Origin: Leishmania infantum JPCM5
Taxonomy: Eukaryota > Euglenozoa > Kinetoplastea > Trypanosomatida > Trypanosomatidae
Direction of reading: 5' to 3'
Assembly: GCF_000002875.2 (NCBI RefSeq)
Contig: NC_009409.2
Location: forward strand, 822,913-886,912
Length of the DNA: 64,000 bases
Each line of letters begins with the position of its first letter. Within the stretch, counting starts at the first letter, position 1. Made by a program: the position numbers and the translations under genes. Below the pieces are notes generated by a model that saw only the letters and a program-made list of their open reading frames with translations, was not told the origin of the DNA and did no database searches. Shown here piece by piece: positions 20,216-31,920 of the stretch.

Positions 20216-22375
20216 TCCTCAGGCGCGTGCATGCATGCGGTGGCGGAGGTGATGCCATGATAGGGTGGTCTGTGTGCACATGTCGCGCCTGCTTCGCTCT
20301 CTCTCTCTCTCGCTGTTTTCGCCGTTTTGTGTGTGCTTGTGTGTGGCTCTTTGACACTTGTGGAAGACTTCGCCTGCCTGCCGCCTCGCTGCTGTTGCTA
20401 CTCTGCGTGTGCCTCCGGCTTTCCCTCTATGTCGTTGACCCACTTGGCTGGCGCTCGCTTGCTTCTCCCGTTTTCTTTGCTGTGCGACCCTTCGTCCATT
20501 TGGTCTTGCCATCTCCCTGTCTGCGCGTGTTGGCGTGTGCACTGATGGTCTCTTGATGCGCGTTTCACATCTCTCCTTGCACTACTGCTGGTGAATGCCG
20601 TTCTCTCCTCCCGAATGGACGCAGCTGGGAGCCTTTCTTCCGCCTCGACCGTACACGTGAACACTTTCTGAAACCAAGCACGAGCGGCATCGCCAGAGAT
20701 GATAAACGAGCAAACACGCGAACATGCATGATGTACATTATCAGGCGATGGAGGCTACAGTGGATGTGTCAACGTCCCTTCTCAACCCTCCTGGTGAGCA
20801 CGCTGAAGTCGTACAGCGGCTCACTCTCAGAATGCAGCACCGTCGCTTCCCTCATCCCCAGCGCGCCCTTCACCTCATTTGCTGTCATTCTCTCTATCCA
20901 CATCGACTCACCCCCGTCGTGGCCCCCCTCTCTCTCTCTCTCGTCCCGCTTCCGCCGTTTGTGTGTGTCTCTGCGCCCACGCCTTTCTCTCCCTGTCACA
21001 CAACGTAGAGCTGTGTGCACTTCCTCTGTACTTAGTCCTCTTCACTCTCCCCTCGGCCACCAAGCAGAACGAGTCTCTTCCCTCTACACCGCCCAACACC
21101 CGCTGCCTTTTCTTTTTCTCCACCGCCCGCCCTCGACATCGTTGTGCCTTTCGCTTCCGTTGTTTCTTCATTGTTCCTCCCTCCCTTTCCCTCTCTCGCT
21201 TTGTTTGTTTTGTGTGTCTTGGTGTGGGTGCGTCTCCCGCACGCACGCACACACACACATATATATATATATATTTCCTAGCCTTTCTGCCTTTTTGCTG
21301 TCTCTGTTTAGCAGTCTGTATACACCCAGTTGTGCGCTCTTCCGCTGGCCCTGCCGTGTCACCGCCCTCTCACCCCTCCTCTAGTGGATAACAACCAGTT
21401 GTGCGCGCTTGGCCGTCCTCTTTCTCCCCCCCCCCAGTGCCCGGCACAGACGCACCATCACACACTGCAGACGTCTGCTTCACTCAGCAGCCTCAGCCAC
21501 TCGCGCTCCCCCTTCACTTAAACAAGCGCCCTTTGTTTTCTCTCTTTCGCTACGCCTAGCAGAAGACCAAACGCCCACCCGGGAGAGAGCGCCAGGCATC
21601 AAGCAGACCAACATCAGCGAAAAGAGGTGCCTAAACGCCATCCTCGTCAGTACAACGCGCCCGCATATTCCCTCCAAGTCACCGCCAACGCCATCCTCGT
21701 AGAGACACGGCTGTACAACAAAGCATACGCTTACATCCTATTACAGTCTCTCTTTCTCTGCGTGTGCGTTTGTGGCTTCCGCTCTCCTTCGCACTTACCC
21801 GCCGGCGCGTACGTGCGTGCTTCCTCCGCATCACTCTCGCTAACACAACCGTTTCGGGTACTGACTAACGTGAGAAGAAACAAAAAGCATCCGCTTGTCT
21901 CTTTGCTGTCTTCCGCGTAGCGCACATACACACACCCACACACGCATATTAGCGAGCGGTCCCTCACCCCCCACCCCCCACTGCCTCCTGTGCCGTAGTT
22001 GTCCGTCTCTTCTGCTGCGTCGGCTTGCTTCCCGTCGTCGTTCCTCCGCTCGCTTTGTTAGCCTCTTTTCCGCTGTGCGTTTCTTGTGCGTGAAGTGTTC
22101 GGGCGTGGCACGGGCTCGCATCCTCACACTCACTTACCCACTCACGCACACGCACCGCCCCCCTCCCTCCGTCTATCTGTGTGAGGTGTCCTCCATCAGG
22201 CCACCGCCGACCGCTCCCCCTCACCTGCGCTTAAGCCGGCAAGCTTTACCGTTTTTCTTGTTTTCTCCTCTTGGCTGCCGTCTCTGTGCACAAGCGCATA
22301 CACGCCTCCTCTCTCTCGCTCTCAGCGACGACACATCTCCCTTGTGCACACCTCAAGCACCCTCACCCCGTCAAA
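20216..22375. other. Long intergenic spacer (2.2 kb)
   Basis: No gene supported. CT-rich throughout, with a CA/TA dinucleotide tract near 21,250 and many potential acceptor sites before the kinase. The kinase frame is open from 22,271 but its first ATG is 22,376. Confidence 0.6.
21245..21275. repeat. CA/TA dinucleotide microsatellite
   Basis: A (CA) run passes directly into eight AT units in the kinase upstream spacer. Confidence 0.95.
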
Positions 22376-23545
22376 ATGTTCATGAAACTCTTCAAGAAGA
22401 AGGACAAGAAGGACAAGGAGGATGATAAGAAGTCCGAGTCGACGCCTACCTTGGAGAACAAGCGTGTGGAAACCCCTGAGCCGCCGCAGGAGAAGCTGAC
22501 CAAAGACGACTTCGAGACCCTCGACGTCCTCGGCAAGGGCTCCTTTGCCTATGTGGTGCTGTGCCGTCGCCTCTCGACGAACAAGTACTACGCCATGAAG
22601 GTGATCAACAAGCAGGGCCTGCTGGACCACAAGCGAGTGCAGGACGTCTTTACGGAGCGCAACGTGCTGACTCGCCTGAACCACCCCTACTTGCTGAAAC
22701 TGTACTGGACCTTCCAGTCGGAGCACAAGCTGTTCTTCGTCATGGACTACATGCCTGGTGGTGACCTCGACAAGTACATGAACTCCGTCCCGAAGAAGCA
22801 GCTCGACCCGGCAACGGCGCAGCTGTACGGTGCCGAAATCCTCTTGGCCATTATGTGCCTGCACGAGCACAGTGTCATATATCGAGATCTGAAGCCAGAG
22901 AACATTCTGCTGGATGGTGAGGGTCACTGCGCTCTTGCGGACTTCGGCCTGTCCAAGGATTTCCACAAGGACGGCCAGGACGTGTCCGACAAGGACCTGC
23001 GCGCCAACTCGTTCGTCGGGTCGCCGTTCTACGTGGCGCCTGACGTGCTGCGCCAACGTGAGTACACCAATGCAGTGGACTTCTGGTCCTTCGGCATTCT
23101 GCTGTACCGCATGCTGTGCGGTCGCACTCCCTTCAATGGCCGCAGCATGACGGAGGTATTCGACAACATCTTGTACTCAGACCTCTCTTTCCCCAGTGGC
23201 GTGACGGTGTCGCCGGAAGCCAAAGACCTGATCAGCCGTTTGCTCATGAAGGACCCCAACCGTCGCATCAAGGGCCCTGAGGTGAAGCAGCACCCCTACT
23301 GGACGGGGATCAGCTTTGAGGAGGTGGCGCAGCGAAAGGTTGCCCCACCGCGGTGGACCCCACTGCCGTCGGTGGAGGAGATGCTGGCTGCGCGCAAAAA
23401 TGTCAGCGCTGGCCCCTCGACCTCTTTGAAGAACCCGCACCAAGTCGTGAATACGCCGGCACAGAGCTCGCAGCTCAACGATGGCCAGCAGAGGCTGTTT
23501 GGCGGCTTCTCCTGCACGGCGGACAGCCACCTGAACAACAGCTGA
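22376..23545 (+). CDS. AGC-family serine/threonine protein kinase
   Basis: 389 residues from ATG 22,376 (TCAAAATG context). All catalytic elements are present: glycine loop GKGSF at 53-57, ATP-anchoring Lys K75, catalytic Asp D171 in [11 protein letters not shown] at 189-191, and activation segment [13 protein letters not shown] (the usual APE is APD). Near the C-terminus F375-x-x-F378-S379 fits the AGC hydrophobic motif that docks on PDK1-like kinases and is regulated by phosphorylation. There is no PH or other targeting domain. Instead the first 20 residues are very Lys-rich ([15 protein letters not shown]), which could contact acidic membranes. AGC assignment is firm, but the subfamily (PKB/SGK-like or other) cannot be settled from sequence alone. 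Confidence 0.92.
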   Translation: MFMKLFKKKDKKDKEDDKKSESTPTLENKRVETPEPPQEKLTKDDFETLDVLGKGSFAYVVLCRRLSTNKYYAMKVINKQGLLDHKRVQDVFTERNVLTRLNHPYLLKLYWTFQSEHKLFFVMDYMPGGDLDKYMNSVPKKQLDPATAQLYGAEILLAIMCLHEHSVIYRDLKPENILLDGEGHCALADFGLSKDFHKDGQDVSDKDLRANSFVGSPFYVAPDVLRQREYTNAVDFWSFGILLYRMLCGRTPFNGRSMTEVFDNILYSDLSFPSGVTVSPEAKDLISRLLMKDPNRRIKGPEVKQHPYWTGISFEEVAQRKVAPPRWTPLPSVEEMLAARKNVSAGPSTSLKNPHQVVNTPAQSSQLNDGQQRLFGGFSCTADSHLNNS

Positions 23546-26524
23546 CGCGGCCAGAGCATGCGCGAACCTGCGAACGCGGGCTGCTGCGTCGCCAAAGGAC
23601 GGGAGGGCACAGGAAAGGAATCCTTAAAACGGAAATACAACCGAAGACGCGTTTTCGTTTGTTTACGCTTTCGTTTCCGTCAACTTAGCGTTGGGTGGTG
23701 TCTCCCTTGCGTTTGGCGTGCGTGTGTTTGTCTTTCACACGCACGCCCCTCCCCCTCTCCCTCACTCCTTCGTTTTCTGCATGAAGACAAGAAGAAGCCA
23801 TGTACTCTACAATCCAGGCAAGCACACAGAGACGCGCTCCCACACACCCGCATACCCAGGACGATATCACACAAGCGGAATCGTTGTGCGCACGCACGGT
23901 GTGGAGGGTGGCGCCAAGTTGTCTTCGCATGTCTTCACATGCCTGAGCGCGCGTGTGCATGAGTGTGACGATACAGCCAACGACTGCCTGAATGGCCCCC
24001 CACGCCGGCGAAGATTTTCGCATAGACGCGCATACACAGCAGCGAATCGTTATCATGCGCACGAAGACTTGTGAAAGGGAGTGTTGGGCCATTCTTTATC
24101 CGTGCACCACCAGTCTCTCCCTCATACACGCGCGCTCCCTCCACTAAGCACACGTCCGACGTCAACGGCCACAACCCCCTCTCGCCTTCCTTCCCTTCCC
24201 TTTCCTTCCCTTCTCTCCCTCCCTCTCCCTCTCCCTCTCTGTGTGGGCGCGTGTGCGTGTGTTTGCTTAGATTATTATCTCTTCACCTTTTCTCCCTTTT
24301 GCTCGCTCTACACCTGCCGCCGTCGTCATCTTGCTGTTTTGCTTACACGTGCCCATGCCCTTCCGGATCTCTTACTCGCTGCTATCGGCACACTTCTCGT
24401 TGCAGCGTGGCCCGCGTGTGTCTCTCTGTGCGTCGGTCTTCCCATGTATGAGTGCCACCGCTGAAATGTGATCTCTCTCTTTCTGTGGCTGCGCCCGGTG
24501 CGGACGCAGCCAATATGTGCGTAGCACACCGCCCCTCTCTCGCTCTTTCCTCACCGGCGGGGGCACTACGAGAGAGAGGTACGCGATCGTGCGATGCTGG
24601 CTGGTGCCCCTCTACTTTTTGATGTTTTCGTCTTCTCTTGTGGATCTACCAAACCCCTTCTTCCCCCGGTTCCCTCCGTTTCCTTGTGCTTCCCATCTAC
24701 CCACCCGCCTTCCATACGCCGCCAAAGTCTTGTTGTGAGTTGTTCGTTTTCTGTTCTGTTTTTCTTTGTTCGGCATTCTTGAACTGGCTCCTCGTGTTCT
24801 TCCCTGCCCTTCCTCTCCGCCATTCGCACACATGCACACCCCTCCTCTCACCATCTCCACCTCCTAGTTGTCCTTTTCACCGCATCCATCGGCGTGGAGT
24901 TGTGTAGGGGCGAGCAGGTTCACGTGCGCTGTTTTATGTGTATGTGACTGTGTCTGGGTTCGAGCCTTGGAAACAGCTCTCTCGCCAAGGCTCGTCGGAC
25001 TACCGCGTCTGTTTGCCTATCAACCTCACTTACTCTCTTTTCGTCTTGCCTTTCTTTTCTTCATTCACTGCCGCTAGCAGTGTCATTCCCCCCTCCCCCC
25101 GCTTCGTCTCCTGCTGAGTCGTGCCTCCCCTTGCTCACACTGTACACTTGCGTACTCAGCAATACCGCCATGCGTGTCGCTGGGTGTGACATCCGCCCGT
25201 ATACATATATATATTTGGGGCTCGACTGCCTTGCCACAGACATGTGTGCGTGTGTCTCGGGTGGACAGGCCCACAAGGCGGCATGTGGGTGGACAGAGGA
25301 GGTACGCGACCGGATGCGATGCGCGTGCGGGTGCCGCAACGGCTGCACACCCGAATCGCAAGCGAAGGTCTTTCTCCCACACTCGTTTCGTGCGACTGCC
25401 CTCTTCTTTTGGCTTGCTTGATTTCGTTTTTTTTTTTTGCCTCTTTGGGTTTGCAGTTCTTTTTTGAACTGCACGAACATGGACGACTGTGTGCTCTCAG
25501 GGTGTGTGAGAGTGTTGTGGTCTCCGTGCCTTTGGCTCTTGAGTGAGAGGAGAATGTGCATCAGCGTGCTTGTCTGTCTCTGCGCGTGTGTGACACCCGC
25601 GCCCCGCCGCGTTTATAGCGTGTGTAGATACTTGAGTGTTTGTCCGTTTTTCTCTTCTTTGGCGTGCGCGTGTGTTTGAGGCCTTTGCCTGTGCAGGCGG
25701 GCGCCTGCGTTGTAAGGAGGAGAGAGAGATCATGCGACTCGGTTTCTCTTTTAGAAGAGTTTTCCTCGAGATCGAGAGCGGGTTATGAAGCGCGTTGTCA
25801 TGTGTGCACGGCTCTTTGGGTGTTCACATGCGCCTTTCTGTTCGCGTAGGCATGCAAATATGCATGTATGTGTTTGCGTGTGTGTATGTGGAGGACAGAG
25901 GCGAAACAGCTCTCGAATGCAGCGCGCGTCGACAGCCACCCGCCCAGACGGGCACCCGTACACACTGGTTCCACCCGCCTTATCGAGGGTCGCACAGCTT
26001 TGTCTAAAGGACAGCCGCTTTCCATCTTTCAACGGGGCGCCGCCTCTCAAGAGGGTCTGGGTTGCCACGGAGTCGGTGACGGTGTCCCATCTCTTGCACC
26101 TTCTCGGCTACCTTTCCACTCATGTTGTTGTGCATGTTAGCCCCGTGTGCTTTCGATGCCCGCCTCCTTCTCCCTTGTTTTCTTAATACTAACGTGTCCT
26201 TGAACCGCTGTTCTCCTTTATTGTCTCGCACACACACACTAACATGCGCACCCTCTCACCTCCCTCACGGACGGCCCATACCAACACAAACCCACACGCG
26301 CACGCACACATGCAGACAGACAGACGCTGAGGCGGCGGAAGCGGAAGCAACGGTGCTTCTGCCTCACACTTGTTGAGGGACCTTGAGTGGGCCGTGGTGC
26401 ACAGATACAAAGTGCCTCCCAAGCTGTCGGCGTCCAAGACGTCGCCCGGCAGGCTCTAAGAGGCACACACACACACACACACGCACACGCAATTCTCGCG
26501 TAGAATCGTCACTGCAAATCGCAG
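23546..26524. other. Long intergenic region (3.0 kb) without recognised content
   Basis: The longest spacer outside the SIDER/gap and subtelomeric regions. It contains strong CT tracts (24,180-24,240), many short low-complexity ORFs with no protein-like composition, and a (CA) microsatellite just before the next gene. I see no RNA gene or retroposon. Confidence 0.6.
26464..26482. repeat. (CA)n microsatellite
   Basis: Nine CA units about 40 bp upstream of the ATG at 26,525, within the probable 5'UTR. Confidence 0.95.
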
Positions 26525-27619
26525 ATGACGCCTAACCGCGATGCCAAGCGTCACGGCTTACGCTATGGTGCTCCTGCAGCCGTCGTTGATCCGCTGCTAT
26601 CGTTTCTCTTTGATCTGCGGCGGATGGAAGACACCGTCCTATCCACTCTCGATCACATCGGAGTCCGGCGGCGCGACCTGCCTCGTCCTTTCGGGGGTGG
26701 CTCATCCGCGTCCCCACCGGAAGTACCGGCCACAGCGGACGACGATGCGGCAGTATTTTCCGAAGCGCCGTCGCTGCGGATGCCAGCGTCCGACCCTATT
26801 GACGCCTATGCCTACGAGATCGCTGCAAACAGCTCTGATGCGCACGATGTGAGCGTAGTGGGCGTGATACACCAACTACTGAGCTGGCTAGACTCCAACT
26901 CGTCTTCCTCTCAGTTGTCTTCACCTCCATCGCAGCAGCTCCTGACGATTTTTGCGGCGGCTGTTGGAGCAGGGGCAGATGTCTTCTTGCGCGACGCGGC
27001 CACACTCGAGGATACCCACGTTGAACGCACCTTCAAGAGGCCGAAGCCTGACAAGAGCGTGGCATCACCGACATTCGATGGGGAGACCCTTGCGTGCGGC
27101 GATGACAGCACGGCGCGCCTTGTTGGTACTCTCACCGCCGGCGATATCCACGCGGCGGTTCAGGAGTGGCGCGGGTACGAGAGACTTCTCAAAAGCAGTG
27201 TGGCGGAGATGAAGACAACATTGGCGGCCGTGACCGCGGCGCGGCCGAATAGCTCATACAGCTGTCATGCGAAGTGGATCGAGCGTACGCGAAGCGATGG
27301 AAAGTCGACGTTCGTGGTTCCAGCCAGTGCTGTACTCAAGAGGAACTATGAGGAGTTGATCAGCCTCAACGACGCGCTGGCGACCTGCCAGGCTGCGGTG
27401 CACGCCGCTTACGTTGCACTAGAGGACAATCTGGACGTGCTGTTGGAGGAAGCACAGACGGTAGACCGACAGGAGCGGCTCTTTCAGCATCACGTATCAG
27501 TGGCGCACCGCGAGTGCGCTGCGTTGCATGAGCTACGCAGGCGCATCAAGCAAGTCCGCAAAACTCTGGAGAGGTGTGCCCACGGCCAGCGAGGTAGGCC
27601 GAAAGTGCAGCCCCGCTAG
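26525..27619 (+). CDS. Hypothetical coiled-coil protein (364 aa)
   Basis: ATG 26,525 to TAG 27,617-27,619. No signal peptide or TM. Residues about 28-50 are helical (LLSFLFDLRRMEDTVLSTLDHIG). A Ser-rich segment (about 122-140) follows. The C-terminal 170 residues are predicted largely helical with heptad-like spacing (EWRGYERLLKSSVAEMKTTL; QAAVHAAYVALEDNLDVLLEEAQ; ALHELRRRIKQVRKTLERC). This resembles a structural, kinetochore- or cytoskeleton-type coiled-coil protein, but I do not recognise it. SIDER copy 3 begins about 500 bp past the stop. Confidence 0.7.
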   Translation: MTPNRDAKRHGLRYGAPAAVVDPLLSFLFDLRRMEDTVLSTLDHIGVRRRDLPRPFGGGSSASPPEVPATADDDAAVFSEAPSLRMPASDPIDAYAYEIAANSSDAHDVSVVGVIHQLLSWLDSNSSSSQLSSPPSQQLLTIFAAAVGAGADVFLRDAATLEDTHVERTFKRPKPDKSVASPTFDGETLACGDDSTARLVGTLTAGDIHAAVQEWRGYERLLKSSVAEMKTTLAAVTAARPNSSYSCHAKWIERTRSDGKSTFVVPASAVLKRNYEELISLNDALATCQAAVHAAYVALEDNLDVLLEEAQTVDRQERLFQHHVSVAHRECAALHELRRRIKQVRKTLERCAHGQRGRPKVQPR

Positions 27620-28896
27620 AGAGTAAAAAGTGCCCACGTGCACCTGCATGTGTGTGGGTTCTCTGGCGGTTTCTGGCCACCGCGAAAGAGGCGCTGTGTG
27701 TTCTGCGTGGAGAGGCGGAGATAGGAGGAGGGCCAGGGGGTAATGCCTGTCTTTGTCAGAGGAATTCTCTTCGCCTCTCACTTGGAGGCCATCCAGCTTC
27801 CTCTGCTGCCGCGCGCACCTGTCCACACGCGTGCACTCTCCCCCATTCTCTCTTCCATTTTCCCCACTTCAGCGCTGTCCCAGAGGCTGACAACGCGGCT
27901 GCCGCAGATTTGATGCACACAAGCAGTAGCGTCCGCACACGTAATGAACCACGCTCGGCGCAAGCTGACGGCGACTGACAGGGCTGCGTGTGCAGCGGCT
28001 TCACGGAAAATCGAAAATGTGGCTCAACTCGGGCACCCTTGTTCCTCTCGCTCTCTCCCCCCTTTCCCCCTCACTAACGGCGGAAGGGGGAGGGACCCAC
28101 GCCTCCGTGCGCCATGCCGCAGGGCTCTGTGCACCCACTCCCTCTCCCCACTCGGTGCGTGGCGAAGCCGGGCAGCCCCTCCCCTCCCCTATTCCGGCCA
28201 ATGCACAGCCCCTTCTCGTGGTGAGAGGGCCAAGCGCCTGCGACGTTGGGGAGTCGGAGAGACTCAGCGCCACTCACGTCGGCGGTCCGACGGTGGACGG
28301 CGTTGCACCGGAGCGACCTGCAGCACCGCACACGCGTGTGCCATCCATATGACGGGCAGAGTGTGCCGACGTGGCTGGGACGTATCCCACCCGGCCCTCG
28401 CTGCTTAGTGGTGCGGGGCGGCTCAGGCGCCCCACGAGGGATGTGCACCACGTGGCAACCAGCATGGCTGGGGCGGCTGCGAGGCGACCTGGGATGCGGG
28501 CGGGTGCGTTGCCTTTGAGGCGGGGGCCGTGCTGAGATGACCGGGCCGGCGCGTTGCTGTGGCGCGCGTGTCTACGGCTGCTCCGCACCGCGCGATGCGA
28601 GGGGGAGGGGCCCTGTGGCAGACCCGGGGGGTGCAGTGTTGACCTCGCGTTGCACAGCAGCGAAACGGACACGCTGGCGAATCTCCTTCTCCTTTTATAC
28701 TTTCTCCCTTTTCCGTTCTCCGCGACATCGCCACCAGAGCGGCTATCGCCGGCACACGCGCACTTGCCACTGTGACTTACACTCAGCCACACTCACAGTC
28801 ATCCGACTTCACACCTTCCTCTCGGTTGCAGCGGCTAGTCATTCTGAATCCTGTTTCTCTGCCCCGTGTCTGTAAGTGGGCGCGCCGTGATCAGCT
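27620..28896. other. Intergenic spacer with SIDER copy 3 and PUF 5' flank
   Basis: Holds SIDER copy 3. The 185 bp after it (28,680-28,864) is the upstream flank of the PUF gene, with a CT-rich tract (28,683-28,720) and AG near 28,737 as likely acceptor. This flank reappears at 40,820-41,004. Confidence 0.7.
28055..28679 (+). mobile_element. SIDER2-like retroposon, copy 3
   Basis: Core 28,120-28,679, preceded by a further ~65 bp (CACTAACGGCGGAAGG...) shared only with copy 4. Same subgroup as copies 4 and 5. Sense-oriented, in the likely 3'UTR of the coiled-coil gene. Together with the flank to 28,864 it is collinear with 40,195-41,004 at a constant offset of 12,140 bp with no indel, and every line I compared was identical. 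Confidence 0.75.
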
Positions 28897-30618
28897 ATGG
28901 GCCGTACGAATGCGAAGAAGCAGGAGGCGCGAGAGGAGCGCCTCAGCAAGCTTCCTCAGTCAGATCGATTGGCGAAGATCGCCCTCATCAAGAAGAAGGA
29001 GGGGCGCGTACTCGATGCGGCTGAAAAGCATGCACTGAAGATGTCGTCGGCGCATGGCGAGATTTTGCGCCTATGGGAGAAGCTGCGCACGATCGAGGAG
29101 CGCACGGAGGAGCAAGCTGCCATGCCTTCCAGCAAGAAGACCGCATATGCGCACAAGTACCCCATGGTGGACAAGCTCATGCATCTCATCGAGCCCAAGT
29201 TCGCGAACCTCGTGCGTACACCGAGCGTGAGCCGTGTGGTGCAGTCAATGATCAAGTACGGCTCGGCGGAGCAGGTCAACAGGCTCTTGAAGTGGGTCTC
29301 GAAAGACTTTTCCACCTACGCGACGGACGCCTACGCGCATTTCGTGGTTTGCGCGTTGGTACGCCACGCTCCACACGAGGCCTACAGTAAGTTAATGACG
29401 CACGTGATACCGTCCGTGCCACAGCTTGTAGCGCACAAGTTCGGTATCGAGGTGCTCCACTCTGTATACAGCAGTCGGTGGTGCAGCCCTGCGGACCGCA
29501 GCCTCCTCTTGTTAGCTGTGTTTAAAGACAACGTGGCAGTGATGAAGCGGTGGCCGGGGTACCCGGAGGTGGAGGCGGTCTTGAAGCAGAACCCGTCACT
29601 TCAGCGTCGCCTTCTCAGTCGCCTTTTTGACCTCAGCGACAAACTGGTGTCACAGAAGGAGGCGATTGGGTACCCGTTTGTGCAGCGGCTCGTTGGCACC
29701 TACGTAAGGTGCGGCACGCGTGATGAGGTGAGCGAGCTGTGCGACACGCTGCGTCCACACATTACCGCTATTTCGGTCACCCGGGAAGGCGCCCCTCTTG
29801 CCTCCCTCGCCTTCTCCTTGACAGAGCCAAAGAAGCGCAAGGAAGTGCTTCACAGCTTCAACGCTCAGCTGGGGGAGCTCTGCACCAGCAAGTACGCAGC
29901 ACCGGTCATCGCTCGCCTGTTTGATCTCCTGTACGACGCGCAGATGCTGAGGAAATACGTTGCGAGCGACCTAGCGGAGCACATTGGGCAGGTAGTCAAC
30001 AGCCCTTATGGCTACCAAATCCTTATGCACCTGCTCACCCCTCACGAGGAGCGCAAGTGGAGGTTCTTGCTTCCCAACTGGCAGGAGCACAACCTCTTCT
30101 CTATGGAGAATAAGGAGTGGAACCACCACACGTGGCTCACGCCAACATTTGTGCCCGAGACTGTAGAGATTTGCAGCAAGCCTGCTGCCACGTCCCACCT
30201 CGCAGCGCTGCCGATGCTCGTCAAGGCATTTCTGCGGTATGTCACCGACGAAGCCAACAGCGCCAAGCTGAACCGCCACCACGCGGCACTCATTGCACGC
30301 GAAGTTCTGCACGTGGTACAGCACGAGCCACTCTACAAGGCCGCCATTCAGCTTTCCGCGGATGAGGAGCAGGCGTTGTCCAAGCTGGCTCCCGCACATG
30401 GCAAGCGAGAGCGTGAGGACGCAGCGGGGGAAGTGGAGAAGTATGCCGCGGCCCCGGAAAAATGCCCCAAACGTGAACACGGCAGCCAGAAAGCCGCAGC
30501 GCTCACCCCAGCCGACAAGAGGAAGAAGACAAAGGTGCCGACGGCCACCTCAGCAGCCGCCCCACTGGGGGGCAGGCGGGTCAAGACGGTTGCAAAGGAG
30601 AGGGTCAAGAAGATTTAG
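28897..30618 (+). CDS. PUM3/Puf6-type PUF-repeat RNA-binding protein
   Basis: 573 residues from ATG 28,897. The N-terminus is basic and helical and includes the RLWEKLR element seen before the repeats in PUM3/Puf6. It is followed by LIEPKFANLVRTPSVSRVVQSMIKYGSAEQ, a divergent PUF repeat with the same layout as PUM3. Further PUF-like repeats run to about 375 (ATDAYAHFVVCALVRH, YPFVQRLVGTYVRCG, SPYGYQILMHLLTPHEE), then a CPL-like C-terminal region. The last 80 residues are Lys/Ala-rich with nuclear/nucleolar localisation signals (KRKKTKV, RRVKTVAKERVKK). Family members bind RNA non-specifically in the nucleolus and act in large-subunit ribosome assembly. This gene is the first within the SIDER-bounded 12.1-kb unit. 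Confidence 0.85.
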   Translation: MGRTNAKKQEAREERLSKLPQSDRLAKIALIKKKEGRVLDAAEKHALKMSSAHGEILRLWEKLRTIEERTEEQAAMPSSKKTAYAHKYPMVDKLMHLIEPKFANLVRTPSVSRVVQSMIKYGSAEQVNRLLKWVSKDFSTYATDAYAHFVVCALVRHAPHEAYSKLMTHVIPSVPQLVAHKFGIEVLHSVYSSRWCSPADRSLLLLAVFKDNVAVMKRWPGYPEVEAVLKQNPSLQRRLLSRLFDLSDKLVSQKEAIGYPFVQRLVGTYVRCGTRDEVSELCDTLRPHITAISVTREGAPLASLAFSLTEPKKRKEVLHSFNAQLGELCTSKYAAPVIARLFDLLYDAQMLRKYVASDLAEHIGQVVNSPYGYQILMHLLTPHEERKWRFLLPNWQEHNLFSMENKEWNHHTWLTPTFVPETVEICSKPAATSHLAALPMLVKAFLRYVTDEANSAKLNRHHAALIAREVLHVVQHEPLYKAAIQLSADEEQALSKLAPAHGKREREDAAGEVEKYAAAPEKCPKREHGSQKAAALTPADKRKKTKVPTATSAAAPLGGRRVKTVAKERVKKI

Positions 30619-31920
30619 GCCTACGGCTACATCAGTGGCGGTGCGCGTCCCTGTGAGTGCGTTGGTTTGTGCACGCATCGGAGGGTTGCATCAGCTTTAA
30701 TGTGGCTAATGAAGTGGATGTGCGCCATCGCGAGTGCGTGTCTCCGGGGGTAGAAGAGGGTGGCTGCATGGGAGGCCGCCCTCCTCCTCTCTCTCTCTGA
30801 CATGTGCGGAGCGCGAAGGTGCCCTTGTCCCTTGGTACAGTGGTGTGCGTTGTGCAAGGAAGGAGGTGGAGGCTACTGCGGCGGCGGTAGTCACTGAAGG
30901 AGAAGGAGCGCTTCTCCGCTCGTCCGTCGTTTTTCCTTGCCCTCCCCTCCGACGTGCGCGGCAGCTCACTCGCTGATGCGCACCCACGAGCGAGCCTGCC
31001 GAGTAACGCGTTGCTGTTGTTTATTAAATCTCTGGTGGTCATCGTTCTCGGATCCCCTAAGCCGAATTTCGACGCAAGAGCGAAATAAAGGCCGCCAAAG
31101 TTCGAACAGCCACCGCGAGGCTGAGAGGTGTAAGAGAGGAGGCACCCGCCAATCATTGAGCTTGAGGAGACTACACCCACTCGAAGACATGCATGCATGC
31201 ACGGGTGCAACGAAGACAAGTGGTTTCGAATACGTATCTCTTTCCTGCAACGAGGGGTAGTCGACACGTGTGTGTGTACATGCAGCTGCTCTATGCGCGC
31301 AGAGGCAGCGCTCTCCCACGCGACATAGTCTCACGCATTAGGGGGAGGGGAGATTGCGCTTGTTTTTATGTTTCCATGCAAGCACACTCGCAAGGCTCTG
31401 AAAGGGGAGTGCCATTCGGCTCCTTGTCTGCTCCACTTGCTGTCTGGCTGCGTCACCTATCCATAGTTAGGGGAAGGGAAAGGGGAGAAGACACTTCTTC
31501 GTGTCACGTCGACAAGCACGGTGGGCGGACCTCTTCTCCCATTGTACTTCAACCTACCGACGTCTACTGCGATCCACCTCCACTTCCTCTGCCGCACTTA
31601 CTGCTCGTGGTGGTGTGGTCGTCTTCTCGCCCATGCCCACCGTCAAGCGGCGCTATACAATCGATATCGTGGTGAGTGGTCATCTCTCTCCCTCTCCCTA
31701 CTCTCCTTGTCATTAGACTACAAGGTCTTTGTCTCCCCTTCTCTTTCAGATTCGGCGCATCAGCAACAACGAGCGCCTTCCTTTCCGCCACAACCGCCAC
31801 AGGCGCCAGCCTACGTAGTTACTGCGGTGCATAGACTTCAGGGTCGAGCTGCACTACGCGCACACAGGGCTGTATGCTGTTGTCTTTTGCTTGCGCGCAG
31901 CTGCGGACGGCCTTCTCTAC
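30619..31920. other. Intergenic spacer
   Basis: 1.3 kb. A pyrimidine-rich stretch at 31,681-31,747 ends in TTTCAG at 31,744-31,749, a good trans-splice acceptor for adenylate kinase; a second candidate is CGCAG near 31,901. No gene supported. Confidence 0.65.

Noticed and set aside
20724..21391. Overlapping frames up to 218 codons in the kinase upstream spacer
   Set aside because: Ser/Leu/Pro-rich translation of CT-rich spacer DNA in several frames at once, with no domain.
31633..31818. Possible cis-spliced mini-gene: ATG 31,633, GTGAGT at 31,672, pyrimidine tract and TTTCAG at 31,744-31,749, then an in-phase frame to TAG 31,816
   Set aside because: The encoded 35 residues have no recognisable character, cis-introns are extremely rare in trypanosomatids, and the tract plus CAG is better explained as the trans-splice acceptor for adenylate kinase.
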